Shown here: piece by piece, positions 19,502 through 29,983 of the stretch
How the letters are laid out: the number at the start of each line of letters is the position of its first letter
Position numbering within the stretch: position 1 is the stretch's first letter
Assembly: GCA_039105265.1 (NCBI GenBank)
Contig: JAPFFF010000011.1
Location: 3,782,001 to 3,846,000, forward strand
Length of the DNA stretch: 64,000 nt
Origin: Tritrichomonas musculus
Taxonomy: Eukaryota > Parabasalia > Tritrichomonadida > Tritrichomonadidae
Reading direction: 5' to 3'
Made by a program: the position numbers and the translations under genes
Notes under the pieces: model-generated
Seen by the model: only the letters and a program-made list of their open reading frames with translations
Database searches by the model: none
What the model was told of the DNA's origin: nothing

Positions 19502-19997
19502 ACTTATGTTCGCCATCTCCGAGTCCAACGTAGAGCCTACAGAGAACTATCCAATAGAGAACCTATCAGATCTTATCGATAAACACCCAGAAGATTTAGA
19601 TTTAAATGAAGATGACTATATGTACCAGAGTTTATGTAAAATTGTTACTGCACAAGATTCACCATTCAATATTGGCCCAAAGCAAGCATTTGTCAGAAAT
19701 TATTATCGTGAACTTCACAAATGCATAGAAATTCGACAAAAATTGTTTGAAACAACCCTTGATATAGTCAAATGTAAATTCAATTTCGATGAAAATCTTT
19801 TTACGAGCATTTCTACCAGATTCTTTCAATTTTTCCCAAATGCCACAATTGATTGGACCCTAATGGATCCTCAAAGAGGAATGAACCAATTTTTAGATTC
19901 ATATGCAGAGCATTTATTTATTAGAATAGGATTTTACACAAGATGGATATACTATCCAATTGAATGCCATGCAAACGATTGGAAAGAATGCCTTTAA
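19467..19997 (+). CDS. Small unknown protein, possibly secreted
   Basis: From the first ATG it codes for 176 residues with a hydrophobic N-terminus (MIFRAHLITSFLLMFAISES) that could act as a signal peptide. A second in-frame ATG at 19506 gives 163 residues and stands directly after the TCATCACATCATTTTT box, so that start may be the real one; the protein would then be cytosolic. The rest is acidic near the N-terminus (PEDLDLNEDD) and aromatic-rich, with four Cys near the C-terminal half. I recognise no family. It may belong to the host or to the edge of Maverick-A. Confidence 0.6.
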   Translation: MIFRAHLITSFLLMFAISESNVEPTENYPIENLSDLIDKHPEDLDLNEDDYMYQSLCKIVTAQDSPFNIGPKQAFVRNYYRELHKCIEIRQKLFETTLDIVKCKFNFDENLFTSISTRFFQFFPNATIDWTLMDPQRGMNQFLDSYAEHLFIRIGFYTRWIYYPIECHANDWKECL

Positions 19998-20110
19998 GTA
20001 AACCACACAATTAACAACTTTTTCTATAGCTTTTTTGATGTTAACGATACGGGACCTCCTTCCTAGCAGAGCGTTGAGAGGAATCCTGAGAGCAGCCCAG
20101 TGGAAGATCA

Positions 20111-22885
20111 TTAATGGGAGTGGGGGATCATACCTGACATAGCGGGGCTGGGGTCGCGGATGGGAAATATTTGACGCGGTTTTTGAACGAAGTGCAAAAA
20201 TCGTGGCAAATATATAACTACTATAAAAGCTGGGTCCAAATTTGGCACGACATTTATGAAGGACTGGATGATGTGTTCGTCCTTCCACTCGTAGAAAGAG
20301 TTGAGAGCCTGAATTCCTGGTCCAGAGTAAGAAATAGCGCGATATCCGGTCATTGTTGAAACGAGCTTTGACAAACCGCCGCCCAGTGAATGGCCAGTCA
20401 ACACAATTTCAGTTCCGTTACCCAATTGAATTGTGTTCACAAAATTTGTGATGATTTCAATGTAACCGTTTATCAAGGAAAACGGTTTGAACATGTATCG
20501 GGGCAGGTGCATTGCGTACCCTAAAAAAGTGCGCTGTGAAGTGGTGTAACCGTTAAAAATTGGAATACTGGACGATAGGATGTTCATAACAAAGGAAGAC
20601 GCCCACAATTCTATGTCCGCAAGTACATCAACGGTGTTGGCTGTCCCTCGGATGCTGATTATGTGGAGGTTGTCCTTATATATGAAATGGCGAACATTAG
20701 AATGTGCAAATTTCGACTTTGGGGCATCGTTCTGGATCTTTAAGGTCTCGTTCCAATTGTCACCAAAGAAAACTCGAAGCATCAAGTGGAGTGTTGGATC
20801 ATCATCTTCTATCTGATATGATGATTCAGCAATCGCCGATAATTGGGTAATAGTAAGATCACGGACATGAATATCGCATACAGGGTTCATTAAATAAATC
20901 GATTTATTATTACTTTGCACTATATTCCGATAATACGATTCGTTAATGACATGTGATGTGAAACTGGAATTTGTACCAGGACCCACGATATCGTCCTGCC
21001 TGAAAATTGTGGCTGGAAAGATAGATCCAATCACCGCGAGTATAAAAAATAATACAAAAATGATCCGTGATACTCGTATCGGCGTGGCATCCTTGCTCCA
21101 CGTAAACCAAAGGTTCAGCCATTTAATGCGCTTTGTCGAGCTGTTCATCCACTTGTCCTGGAGCTTCACTTGGGTCTCTGAGCAAACTGGTGAGAAGAAT
21201 CTCTGTATTGTAAGGAAAGGAAAGTTTATTGAACACATCAACGGATTTAATAAAAAAATGATCAAAAAAATAATTAATAAAATTTGAGAGGCGTTGAAAC
21301 TTTTTCTTTCAACTATCAATAAGGATAAAATTCCAACAGATACAAGGAAACCAGCTGTCGATTTCGAAAATACAGCTTGGCAAAAGTAGATAAATAACGA
21401 TTTGCTTTGACAACAGAAGGGAAATGAGGTTGATTGGTTGATTGGTTCTTCATCATCTTCTTTATAATTGCCTAAAGAGTTGGAATTCGAGGTAATAGGT
21501 AAGGAAAGTGATGGGCGTAACTTTTTCGTCGAATATTTACAGGAAGAAAAGGCTTTCGTGAAAAAGTTTGTCCATTTCGAATCACTGAAAAACATGGAGT
21601 CTACAAATGGGTCAGAAAAATCGCCGTAGGTAATGAAATTGGACCTTCCTTTTGGAAACGCCGAGAGTAATGCTAATATCGAGTAAAGAACGAAAACTGA
21701 TGCAATTAATATTGTGGGTAAAATTACAGAGAAAAAAATTATGAAATAGCGGAAGAAATCGGTTAATACTAGAAGAACTACAAAGAGGAGTAAAAGAAAT
21801 CCAAGAATTGTGTTGTAAATGTTATGACGGCCGGAAAAAAAGAAGAATTTGATTCTTTGCTTTTTGTTAGATTGCGCACTTTGGATTAAATTGAGCTCGC
21901 TGTTGTTCTCGCTGATATTGTGAAACATGTATTGCTGATTGGAGTGAGAGTTGTTGGGATTTGAGAAAGATTTGCTTGGCTGTTTGATAAAATGATTGGA
22001 ATGGATTAATGGAGACATAGAAAGTTCGAATGCACTAAATTGTACTTCAACTGCCTTGTTGCAAAATGGCCAAACAGCTTTAATAAGCTTGAGTAATTGA
22101 ATATGTTTTGATAGGGGAGAATTTAAAATAAAGTGATTCGATTTGCATATGTAGAATGTAATAATTTCAACCAAACTGACAATATTAATATTAAACAAAA
22201 AATATGGAATCATTAATCCATATCGGAAAATATCTTTCATGTTTAAAGAAATGATACCCGATGTCAGTGGAACCATGAATAAATTGAAAATGAATGCTAC
22301 TCCGATTGCGAAGCCAATTAATTCACATAGAAATAGGAAAATTCTGAAAATAATTGAGATATTAGAAAAAAAGTTAAGCATTAATTTTAAAAGAACTTGA
22401 TACCATTTTGCTGGTAAAAATTCCCCCTCAATCCTGAAATTGTTGTTGTTGTTATCCATATTGGTTACGTTGATCTTATATCTGCTAATAAAGATTTCAG
22501 TTTTGGATCTTAATTCTTCGTTTCCAAGCGATGACGCAATATAATTTAAGAAGAATGCGTTATCTTCATTAATTGTAATAACTTCACCAGCCATCATACA
22601 TTGGATAAGTTGAAAATAGCAATTTGGATCTTGAATGTTTCTCAATATTATTTTATCTGTCTCGGGATGGCTGCTTAATTGTTCATTTACATGTGTAAAA
22701 ATTGTCCTAGCAAGACTTTTGTTGCACTTGTAGCTCCGACCATCGACAACAAATTCGAAATCCGTTTGTACAGATGGGCATGATAAAGTTGAGATTTGGG
22801 ATGGTTCAAGAACAAAATCTACAGGATCAAATAATGTATGGCGAGTAGAAAAATCTTGATTTATGAATTCCGAATTTCGATGCAT
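20111..22885 (-). CDS. Polytopic membrane protein with N-terminal BTB-like domain and C-terminal class 3 lipase domain
   Basis: This codes for 924 residues. Residues about 40-135 match the trichomonad BTB-like pattern: FEFVVDGRSYKCNKSLA, then DPNCYFQLIQCMMAGEVITI and IASSLGNEELR. Several membrane segments follow (about 168-207, 216-243, 350-402, 508-550 and 607-628). The C-terminal third is an alpha/beta hydrolase of the lipase class 3 type, with the nucleophile elbow GHSLGGG (Ser833) and the probable catalytic Asp in INVVPNLDP. Class 3 lipases of this membrane type hydrolyse acylglycerols; diacylglycerol lipases are the best-known relatives. The protein ends soon after the Asp with PHSH, so the catalytic His is probably in that tail. 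A trichomonad BTB joined to a membrane lipase is unusual. It is a host gene. Confidence 0.8.
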   Translation of the reverse strand: MHRNSEFINQDFSTRHTLFDPVDFVLEPSQISTLSCPSVQTDFEFVVDGRSYKCNKSLARTIFTHVNEQLSSHPETDKIILRNIQDPNCYFQLIQCMMAGEVITINEDNAFFLNYIASSLGNEELRSKTEIFISRYKINVTNMDNNNNNFRIEGEFLPAKWYQVLLKLMLNFFSNISIIFRIFLFLCELIGFAIGVAFIFNLFMVPLTSGIISLNMKDIFRYGLMIPYFLFNINIVSLVEIITFYICKSNHFILNSPLSKHIQLLKLIKAVWPFCNKAVEVQFSAFELSMSPLIHSNHFIKQPSKSFSNPNNSHSNQQYMFHNISENNSELNLIQSAQSNKKQRIKFFFFSGRHNIYNTILGFLLLLFVVLLVLTDFFRYFIIFFSVILPTILIASVFVLYSILALLSAFPKGRSNFITYGDFSDPFVDSMFFSDSKWTNFFTKAFSSCKYSTKKLRPSLSLPITSNSNSLGNYKEDDEEPINQSTSFPFCCQSKSLFIYFCQAVFSKSTAGFLVSVGILSLLIVERKSFNASQILLIIFLIIFLLNPLMCSINFPFLTIQRFFSPVCSETQVKLQDKWMNSSTKRIKWLNLWFTWSKDATPIRVSRIIFVLFFILAVIGSIFPATIFRQDDIVGPGTNSSFTSHVINESYYRNIVQSNNKSIYLMNPVCDIHVRDLTITQLSAIAESSYQIEDDDPTLHLMLRVFFGDNWNETLKIQNDAPKSKFAHSNVRHFIYKDNLHIISIRGTANTVDVLADIELWASSFVMNILSSSIPIFNGYTTSQRTFLGYAMHLPRYMFKPFSLINGYIEIITNFVNTIQLGNGTEIVLTGHSLGGGLSKLVSTMTGYRAISYSGPGIQALNSFYEWKDEHIIQSFINVVPNLDPAFIVVIYLPRFLHFVQKPRQIFPIRDPSPAMSGMIPHSH

Positions 22886-22910
22886 TTATTTGAATATTTT
22901 TGTGAGTCAA

Positions 22911-22915
22911 ATGAT
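22911..22915 (-). promoter_or_regulatory. Initiator-like TCACA before the BTB-lipase gene
   Basis: TCACA on the coding strand fits the trichomonad initiator TCA-Y-W and lies about 26 bases before the ATG; a TCATT word lies just upstream. The short leader is typical of this group. Confidence 0.35.
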
Positions 22916-23093
22916 CGTGTAATTGAATTCCTTTCGAATTTTGTATTATCAGTTAAAATTTGAAAAAATTATTTCAATTAATAATTCAAATATTAATTTA
23001 TAAATATTGTAAAATATAAATAAATTATTATTAATATTTTTTTGATATTATATATAATATCATAATCTCACGTTTATTAGGATTTATTGTGTT

Positions 23094-26000
23094 TTAAATG
23101 TTCATATTATCGTTATTCTTATCGTCATTCTCATCGTCAGTATCTTGTCTTCTCTTTTTCCTAATGACGAAAATATACACCAGAACAGCAACTACAGCAA
23201 TGACTACTACAACTACTGCAACAACAATTCCAATAATTGCACTTTTTCCAAGGCCACCTTTTCCATCTTTTTCAGGAGGTGGTAATCCAGGTTTTGGTTG
23301 AATTTCTTCAATTTTATCGGTCATTTCCCAATTAGAAGGTAACTCGCTTGTATCACGGTCTCCATAATAAACAGAAATTTCAGATCCATCAACTGTGGAA
23401 TCAAGCTTGTAACTTTGATAAGCAAATTGTACAGAATCGTCAATGACTATTATGGAATTTTTACTCTGAGCCTGAACAGTAATTTTAGGTTGTTGAGTAT
23501 TATATGATTCATCTTGCTTAACTGTCAATTTATCAAATCCAACAACAAGATCCTCTACATAATCATTTCCCAAGCTTGTTGATCCTTTTGAGCCTTCAAG
23601 AACAACATTATTTCGATTATTCGACAAAACTGTTGTTGATAAAACTCGAAGTTTTGTTGTCTCTTCTAACAAAAGTGAAGATGATTGCTTAACTAAGAGT
23701 AATTCTTGACTATCAAGCCTGTTTATATCAACATCGATGTATGCATCATTGTATGTATGAAGGAAAATACAAATTTTTGAATTCTTATCGAAATTGCTTT
23801 CCATGTTTTGGAAGTGGTTCAAAACTTTGTAATCTTTGTATGAAGTTTGATCGCATTTTTCGCCATTTTCTTGTGGTTTGCAGATGATTGACACTCCTTT
23901 GATTAGTTTGACAGTGGGGTCAGATGTGATTTTATCAAATGGATAGTCATAAGTATTAACTTCTCCAGTTCCTTTTATGTTTAATGTTGGTGCAATGATG
24001 TTACTTCCTTGATTCGTAACAGTAAGCTTCAATGAATCAGATATTTCGACATTGAAATCTTTGCCAGCAGCAACTGTTGATAAAGTAATTTTAAGTTCAG
24101 ATGATTTTGGTTTTATGTTGACATTTTCGCCACTTGTAAATGAAAGTTTGTCTACTTTGAGCTTTGTAGTATCTGATACATCTACATTATCAGCATTGGT
24201 GATATTTAAATTAAACCTGGAATCAACGACAACATCATGATCTTGTGTAAATATTGATGAGGAAATCTCAGCGTTAGAATAAATTCTAATTGTGACATCA
24301 GTGCCTGGATCCTGAGAAATAGAAGACGAAGTTTGTACCTCATTTGTTTGTATTCCATTGGTGCATTCTTTGCATATAGAATCATCACTACAAATGCAAT
24401 AATATTTTATTTTATCTGGTTTTACAGGATCATTTTCACTTGGCACTTCAGGTTCATTTTCGCTTGAATTTTCTGGTTCATTTGATCCTTCAGACTGGCC
24501 TGGATCTTCTATGTTTATCTCCACAATTGGTATGTCGCATACTTCTTTGACTAAATGCTTTATTTCAATATTTGTTTCTCCTGATGGTAAAAAGGAAGAT
24601 GGAAATACAATGCAACCATCATCATCACTATTTATTCCACTATAATCATCATTTTGGACATTGATGTGAAGTTGTTCAAGAAGTTCTTCCAAATGTTCTG
24701 AAAAGTATTTCCTAGAAAAAGGTAGAATAACAGTAGAATCATCACTTTTATAGAGGCAAACCCTCTTTTCATTTGTAGCATCTCTTGTTTTACTTGATTC
24801 ATACTTTGGAACAATACTAATTGGTTCAGTCGAAGTGTATGAGGTAATTTTTGATATTGATTCTTTATAAGTTTTATAATAATCAATTTTTTCGCCTGAT
24901 TTAACAGGAATAGCTTCAACATAGAAACCAGATCCAGTTGTAGAAATTCCATCTCTATTTGGATATTTGATGACATCATACCCGGTACTAGTTGGAGTAT
25001 AAGATAATTGGCACATCTTACCTGTTTCATCCTTGCATACTGGTATGAAAGTCACAATGCCGGTTGTATCAATAGGAATTGAAAATGTGAATAAGCCTGC
25101 AATTTTCTGATCTTCATTAACTTCAGCAATTATTTCATTATTCTGCTTTAAAATAATGGATTTGGCATTGTTGCAATAGACTGCATAATCATATTCTTCA
25201 TAATCAATTTCAACTCCTTCAAGATGATTGATATCATATGCATATGTTAAGTCCACGTCTAAGAATGGTTGTAAATCTGTTATTTGAGTATATTGCAAAG
25301 TTAATTTTACTTCAGCATCATCAGAAAATTTTTTAAATAATACAAAAAGAGTTTCTTCATTAATAGTTGCCATTTTATATATTTCAAGCACGGGATTCGT
25401 CATAAGATATATTCTATCGCCAATTATTGGTAATAATATTGCATTAAAAAGATTCTTTGCAAAATGATATTCATTGATTACTCCAAAATAGGAAAGTGGA
25501 ACTTCATCACTAGGTAAGTAAGTATAGCATACACTAAAATATGATTTTGCTTCAGTACTCTTTTGTATAGCAAAATTTACTGTTGAATCAGTGATTTTAA
25601 TATAATTTATATTAGCATTTAAAGATTTTGAATTTCCTTCTATTGAAGCAGTACAATGTTGGTTAAGAAGTAAAAAATAGGAACCTATGTATTCTTCGGG
25701 TATTTTGGCTTTTAACAATTTTGTTGTTTCGCCATCTTTCCAAGTATAATCATATGGAAATCCATTTATTGAAACAGTTATTTCTTCTGGAGTTTGGATT
25801 TTATTTTGGGCTTGCTCTATTCCTGCGTTTGGACCAATACAGAATTTCGGTGTTGTGATTTTTATTTTCACCAAATCAACTTGATTGTAATCTTCTTTTA
25901 TGATTGTTATTCCTAGAATTTCAATTGATGGGATTGTAACAAACATGTTAAATGGAATCTCAACGACAGCACTTAAATATGGGAAGAGGCATAAAGTTGT

Positions 26001-27122
26001 ATCAAGTGAAAATGTGCATTTAATGGGACTATTTATACCAAATTCGAATTTCTTTTTTAGGCTAGCAATTTCTATATTAAATGAAAATGATAAAGCAATA
26101 TTTAATGTTCCTTCAAATTTAGCACTTTCGATAGTTTGAAGGACGTCAGTTGTATCTGCATTGTTTTCTTCTGGAAGAGGTTGAATATTCATTATCCAAT
26201 CAGAATCTGTTGTTGTGTATGGTGTTATTTCGATATACTTTTTAGCATGGGCTTTATATCCTTTAAAGTATTCAAAGCCAACTGGAATAATCAATTTAAG
26301 GCCTCTCAATTGTGAATTCAAATTAAGGAATCCTCCAATTTTGATCGTAACGAAATGAAATTGTTTATCTAGTGCAAAATTTGGAATTGCAAATGATTTG
26401 CCTAGCAATTCAATATCTTCAAAGTTATGTTCATAATTGCTTTCAACTTTAATTCCAGCACCCATAAAACCTTCGAATTCAACTTGACCTGCAAACTTAA
26501 TATCTCTCAATGAATTAAATGAGAAGGTCATGTCAATCTCAACTTTGAATGCACCACCATATCCATATTGGAGAGGTGTTTCTTGAACAGTTTCATAAGT
26601 TGGAAGATTGGTCTCTGCATTCCAGTTGTATGAATATTCAAAGTTGGCAGATTCTTGTGGGGAGATGGAACTACCCTTCTTTTTGGTATTAATTTTTTGG
26701 CTTTTGGAACGAAAATGAAGCTCAAAATTGGTCATTATTTTGAAAATTGATGTTTCTTCACATTTGTGGATAGCAACATTGTTTTCTGAAGCAACTATAT
26801 CTGAAACTTTATATAAAGTGTCTGTTTCAGTATCAACGAAAACAAAATTTTCTTTAAGGTTATAGTTTTTTCTCTTAACAAGTGCAATGTAAGATTTATC
26901 TATTGAATATCCTTTGATATCATTGCTGCTTGAACTTGTTAATGTTTCCAAAAGTTCAAAATGGTAGTTTGGTGTTTCATAATACCCAGGCGGTTTTGAT
27001 GGTTCTCTTAATGTTTTCAACTTCTTTGTTTTGGAATTCGCTAATGCTTTATCTGCAAGATATCTAAATCTGTCTGGAATCTGTGAGTGAGCAATTGTAA
27101 TGAAAGTAAAAAGGATCAACAT
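23094..27122 (-). CDS. Large type I surface membrane protein
   Basis: This codes for 1342 residues. An N-terminal signal peptide (MLILFTFITIAHSQ) is followed by a very large extracellular part rich in beta strands, Thr, Ser and Asn. Residues about 900-935 form a Ser/Glu/Asn/Pro-rich linker with repeats like NEPENSSENEPEVPSEN, then a Cys cluster (YYCICSDDSICKECTNG). The part after it shows repeating short strands like a beta-helix (for example SDSLKLTVTNQGSN). A single membrane segment lies near residues 1295-1320 (SAIIGIVVAVVVVVIAVVAV), followed by a short basic then acidic tail (RKKRRQDTDDENDDKNND). The architecture suggests a cell-surface adhesin or receptor. I do not recognise the family and see no leucine-rich repeats of the BspA type. 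Confidence 0.8.
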   Translation of the reverse strand: MLILFTFITIAHSQIPDRFRYLADKALANSKTKKLKTLREPSKPPGYYETPNYHFELLETLTSSSSNDIKGYSIDKSYIALVKRKNYNLKENFVFVDTETDTLYKVSDIVASENNVAIHKCEETSIFKIMTNFELHFRSKSQKINTKKKGSSISPQESANFEYSYNWNAETNLPTYETVQETPLQYGYGGAFKVEIDMTFSFNSLRDIKFAGQVEFEGFMGAGIKVESNYEHNFEDIELLGKSFAIPNFALDKQFHFVTIKIGGFLNLNSQLRGLKLIIPVGFEYFKGYKAHAKKYIEITPYTTTDSDWIMNIQPLPEENNADTTDVLQTIESAKFEGTLNIALSFSFNIEIASLKKKFEFGINSPIKCTFSLDTTLCLFPYLSAVVEIPFNMFVTIPSIEILGITIIKEDYNQVDLVKIKITTPKFCIGPNAGIEQAQNKIQTPEEITVSINGFPYDYTWKDGETTKLLKAKIPEEYIGSYFLLLNQHCTASIEGNSKSLNANINYIKITDSTVNFAIQKSTEAKSYFSVCYTYLPSDEVPLSYFGVINEYHFAKNLFNAILLPIIGDRIYLMTNPVLEIYKMATINEETLFVLFKKFSDDAEVKLTLQYTQITDLQPFLDVDLTYAYDINHLEGVEIDYEEYDYAVYCNNAKSIILKQNNEIIAEVNEDQKIAGLFTFSIPIDTTGIVTFIPVCKDETGKMCQLSYTPTSTGYDVIKYPNRDGISTTGSGFYVEAIPVKSGEKIDYYKTYKESISKITSYTSTEPISIVPKYESSKTRDATNEKRVCLYKSDDSTVILPFSRKYFSEHLEELLEQLHINVQNDDYSGINSDDDGCIVFPSSFLPSGETNIEIKHLVKEVCDIPIVEINIEDPGQSEGSNEPENSSENEPEVPSENDPVKPDKIKYYCICSDDSICKECTNGIQTNEVQTSSSISQDPGTDVTIRIYSNAEISSSIFTQDHDVVVDSRFNLNITNADNVDVSDTTKLKVDKLSFTSGENVNIKPKSSELKITLSTVAAGKDFNVEISDSLKLTVTNQGSNIIAPTLNIKGTGEVNTYDYPFDKITSDPTVKLIKGVSIICKPQENGEKCDQTSYKDYKVLNHFQNMESNFDKNSKICIFLHTYNDAYIDVDINRLDSQELLLVKQSSSLLLEETTKLRVLSTTVLSNNRNNVVLEGSKGSTSLGNDYVEDLVVGFDKLTVKQDESYNTQQPKITVQAQSKNSIIVIDDSVQFAYQSYKLDSTVDGSEISVYYGDRDTSELPSNWEMTDKIEEIQPKPGLPPPEKDGKGGLGKSAIIGIVVAVVVVVIAVVAVLVYIFVIRKKRRQDTDDENDDKNNDNMNI

Positions 27123-27130
27123 TATACGAA

Positions 27131-27135
27131 AGTGA
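27131..27135 (-). promoter_or_regulatory. Initiator TCACT before the surface protein gene
   Basis: Coding-strand CAGTTCACTTTCG lies about 10 bases before the ATG. TCACT fits the trichomonad initiator TCA-Y-W, and the short leader is usual in this group. Confidence 0.5.
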
Positions 27136-28206
27136 ACTGATAATTCTCAAATTTCATACGAAAAGCAATGTTATTTTTATAGAAAAGGAATTGCTTTTTG
27201 TATGAAATAGTGAATTGAAGGTCTTGATTATCAATTTTTTTCTTGTTATTCCAACATTAAAAAAAAAATGAAAGAGAATTTGGAGAGAAGTCTTATGAAT
27301 TACAAGAATATTGACTTTTATTATTATTATAACAATGATAAAAGCAAAATTTCAAAAAAAATGTGAAGCAGCAAATATAAAAATATATGATATCAAAATA
27401 TGGAAAGATGAAATTGATGGGTTTTGTTTTCTAATCCAAAAGAAAATAGTGGTATAAAACTTTTTGAGAGATTTTATATAAAAAAAAATATTTATTTTGC
27501 TTTTATATTTTTACATGATTTTTGTCGTGCTTTAAATAAAAAGAGTGATAAGTTAAAATTTTGTTTTATTAAAATATTTAAAAAAATTCTTATAAAATCA
27601 TTCAAAAAGTTTGTGGTTACTCTATTCAAATAGAACATTAATAGAATATTTGTGGTAAAATCTAAATATTATATCAATGCTGTAGGCGCATCAAACTTAT
27701 ATTTTTAAATAATAATTTTGATATAACTTATATTTTATACTCTGAAAAAGTATCTATCGTACTCCTGACTAATTAATTCTAGTTTATAAAATATGAATTT
27801 GTCATTTTGAAATAAATTTTACAGTCCTTTTAAAGACAAAAATAGAACATTAAAAATTGTGAAATAGCTCATATTCTTTTTGGGAAAAAAAAAAATCTAT
27901 TTGAAAAAGAGTTATGATTCAGAGTGATATTTTTGGCATATCTTTTGATATTTTTAAAGTTTACGATTTTTTTATTTGAAAAAATGATTAAATTGTTTAA
28001 CAAATATTTTATTATTATTATTATTTTCTTTGAGAAAATCATTAGAGATATATTCATCTTTAAAAAAAAAAAATTCCTCCACTGAAATCTCAAAAACTAT
28101 GAAATATAGAGATATAATATATATTATCATACATTTCTTTAATGTATGTGGCTTTCACCAAATAAACTCTTTATTGTAAGTAGATAAAAGTAATTTTGGT
28201 TGAGAT

Positions 28207-28245
28207 TTTGCAGATGCCAAAAAAATTTTTTTTGGCATCTGCAAA
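28207..28245. repeat. Near-perfect 39-bp palindrome (hairpin)
   Basis: Left arm TTTGCAGATGCCAAAAAAA and its complement with one extra T form a hairpin with almost no loop. It stands alone in non-coding DNA. It may be a remnant of a foldback element. Confidence 0.7.
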
Positions 28246-28820
28246 TTTGAATATTAATATTTATTTATGTCCTCACAAATAATATTTTCTCTGAGATCCT
28301 GATAAATATCTAAATTTGATCATAGTAAAGATATTTATTAATATAATTATACTTTTGAAGTTATTTCATTTTCACTTAGCATTAGCTGAAGCTTTTTGAA
28401 AGAAAAAAGAATTAAAAGGATATTTCATTTTAAATATCTCAATATATACTTTGTTTTGAGATGTCTTATTAATACTTTTATGATTGTTATCCAGCATATA
28501 TTTAAAGTATAAAATTAAAAAAGTGAACTTTTTAAGAAATTTTTCACTTATATATAATATTTATATATATATATTGCAAACTTGAGATATCATTGCATAG
28601 TATGGTATATTAAGTGAATATATATGGTATTTTAAATATATAATTAAATTTAAAGAAAATATGATAACTTTTTTTAGCAGTATTTTTTACTTGTAGAAAG
28701 ATTATATGTTTAATACCTAGTTTTTTACTTAATAACCTAAACAATTTATAAAAAAAAAATATTTAATCCAACAAAATTGCAATTTGAAAGTGCATATATG
28801 TCTCGAAATAATCTAAAAAT

Positions 28821-28968
28821 AGTAGTATATAGAAATGGTGATTCTGGGCTTTCACCCCAAAATCCCCATTTCAGAATTAAATGACAAACGAATGAATAAT
28901 TTATGCATGATTTGAATGTTAGTTTTAATTTTAGAATTAATGTTAGAATTAGTGTTAGAATTTATTTT
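28821..28968 (+). repeat. Left terminal inverted repeat of Maverick-B
   Basis: 148 bp starting AGTAGTATATAGAAATGG. It matches the complement of 39192-39339 without a difference that I can see. The 5 bases before it (AAAAT) are repeated after the right repeat. Confidence 0.93.
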
Positions 28969-28970
28969 TA

Positions 28971-29155
28971 TCCATAAATCTTGGCAAATCTGTAGATCTT
29001 AACAAATCCATAAATCTTGGCAGATCTGTAAATCTGAGGTTTTTCAATGCATTCACAAAAAATATTCGTTATTTTTGTCTGTAAATTTTGAAAATCTGGA
29101 AAATTGAATTAAAATCTGTAGATCTTGGCAGATCTGAGGTTTTTCAATGCATTCA
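28971..29155 (+). repeat. Subterminal repeats inside the left end of Maverick-B
   Basis: Two 36-bp-spaced units start TCCATAAATCTTGGC (28971 and 29007). The word ATCTTGGCAGATCTG occurs at 29014 and 29122, and a 24-bp word with CTGAGGTTTTTCAATGC recurs exactly 100 bp apart (29032-29055 and 29132-29155). AGATCT and TTGGCAGATCT make short palindromes. Clusters like this just inside an element end may be integrase or replication-initiation sites; this is inference. Confidence 0.7.
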
Positions 29156-29276
29156 AAACTTCGTTGGGTAATTGGCCTTTTTAAAATTCGGCATCTTCAT
29201 TCAATTTATGATTGACCAATGTTCTCAAATAGATGCCAAAAATTTTGATTAGTCAAGCTTGACTTCATAAAAGAAA

Positions 29277-29810
29277 ATGCAAGTATCTCAATCTATAATT
29301 AGCCAAGTTGCAAAAGAGTTAAATATGACTCAAGAGGACATTAATAAATTTACCGAACCTAATGCTATTCACAAAAAGTACCGTCGAACTGTAATCTACG
29401 AAATGACAAAATATCAACTCGACCTATTCACAATAATAGTGACATTTCCTGATAATGTATTAACTGTTAAGGACAAACAAAAGGCTCTTATCATGTTTTT
29501 AGATAAGCGTCCTGAATTTCAAGCAAATAGTTACATTACAATTTGGTTCAAAATAGCTCACGAGTTTTATAAAAATAATTATACAAAGCTACTTATTGAA
29601 AATGTTGAGTTTCAAAAAGCACAAAGATGTGTGAATAATCAATTAGAAATGTCATTTTCAAATCGGGCTACAAATCCATTACAATCAGGACAAATGCAAT
29701 ATACAAATACTAATTACTCTGTTGAATATCCTGATTCTGATTCTGATCCTGATTCTGATGGTACTATTAAATCTTTATGTTCTCAAATCAAATTACTTGC
29801 AATTGAATGA
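29277..29810 (+). CDS. Unknown Maverick-B protein near the left end
   Basis: This codes for 177 residues. The first 120 look helical (SQSIISQVAKELNMTQEDI begins like a small helix-turn-helix), and the tail is acidic with Asp/Ser repeats (PDSDSDPDSDG). It stands just inside the left repeat and 198 bp before the polymerase gene, both on plus. It could be a DNA-binding or replication accessory protein, but no known family is recognised. No counterpart is visible in Maverick-A because that end is outside the window. Confidence 0.65.
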   Translation: MQVSQSIISQVAKELNMTQEDINKFTEPNAIHKKYRRTVIYEMTKYQLDLFTIIVTFPDNVLTVKDKQKALIMFLDKRPEFQANSYITIWFKIAHEFYKNNYTKLLIENVEFQKAQRCVNNQLEMSFSNRATNPLQSGQMQYTNTNYSVEYPDSDSDPDSDGTIKSLCSQIKLLAIE

Positions 29811-29983
29811 TTCTTACTCTAATCTTTTTATTATTACTGTTTTTTTTTTTTGGTTTTCTTTTTCCATCGTTACGATGCTTTTATGGTTTCCACATTCAAT
29901 TTAATAAACAATTTTACTAATTATTTTTTTATATCACATGACATAAATTTTTTTAATTCAATTTAATTATTTTTATCTATAAT

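Larger units (their letters stand above)
27123..28820. other. Intergenic region of 1.7 kb, very AT-rich
   Basis: No credible coding frame is seen on either strand; the short open frames at 27424 and 27869 are low-complexity AT products. Apart from the initiator at its left end and the hairpin at 28207-28245 I see no structure. The right edge is the insertion site of Maverick-B. Confidence 0.7.

Noticed and set aside
19914-20288. Minus-strand frame of 124 codons overlapping the 3' end of the lipase gene
   Set aside because: It overlaps both the lipase C-terminus in another frame and the small gene on plus; no domain is seen. A spliced or alternative lipase end was considered but no trichomonad intron signals (GTATGT, ACTAACACACAG) are present.
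27424-28093. Short frames of 69 and 74 codons in the intergenic region
   Set aside because: Lys/Phe/Ile/Asn-only products of AT-rich DNA, no leader motif and no domain.
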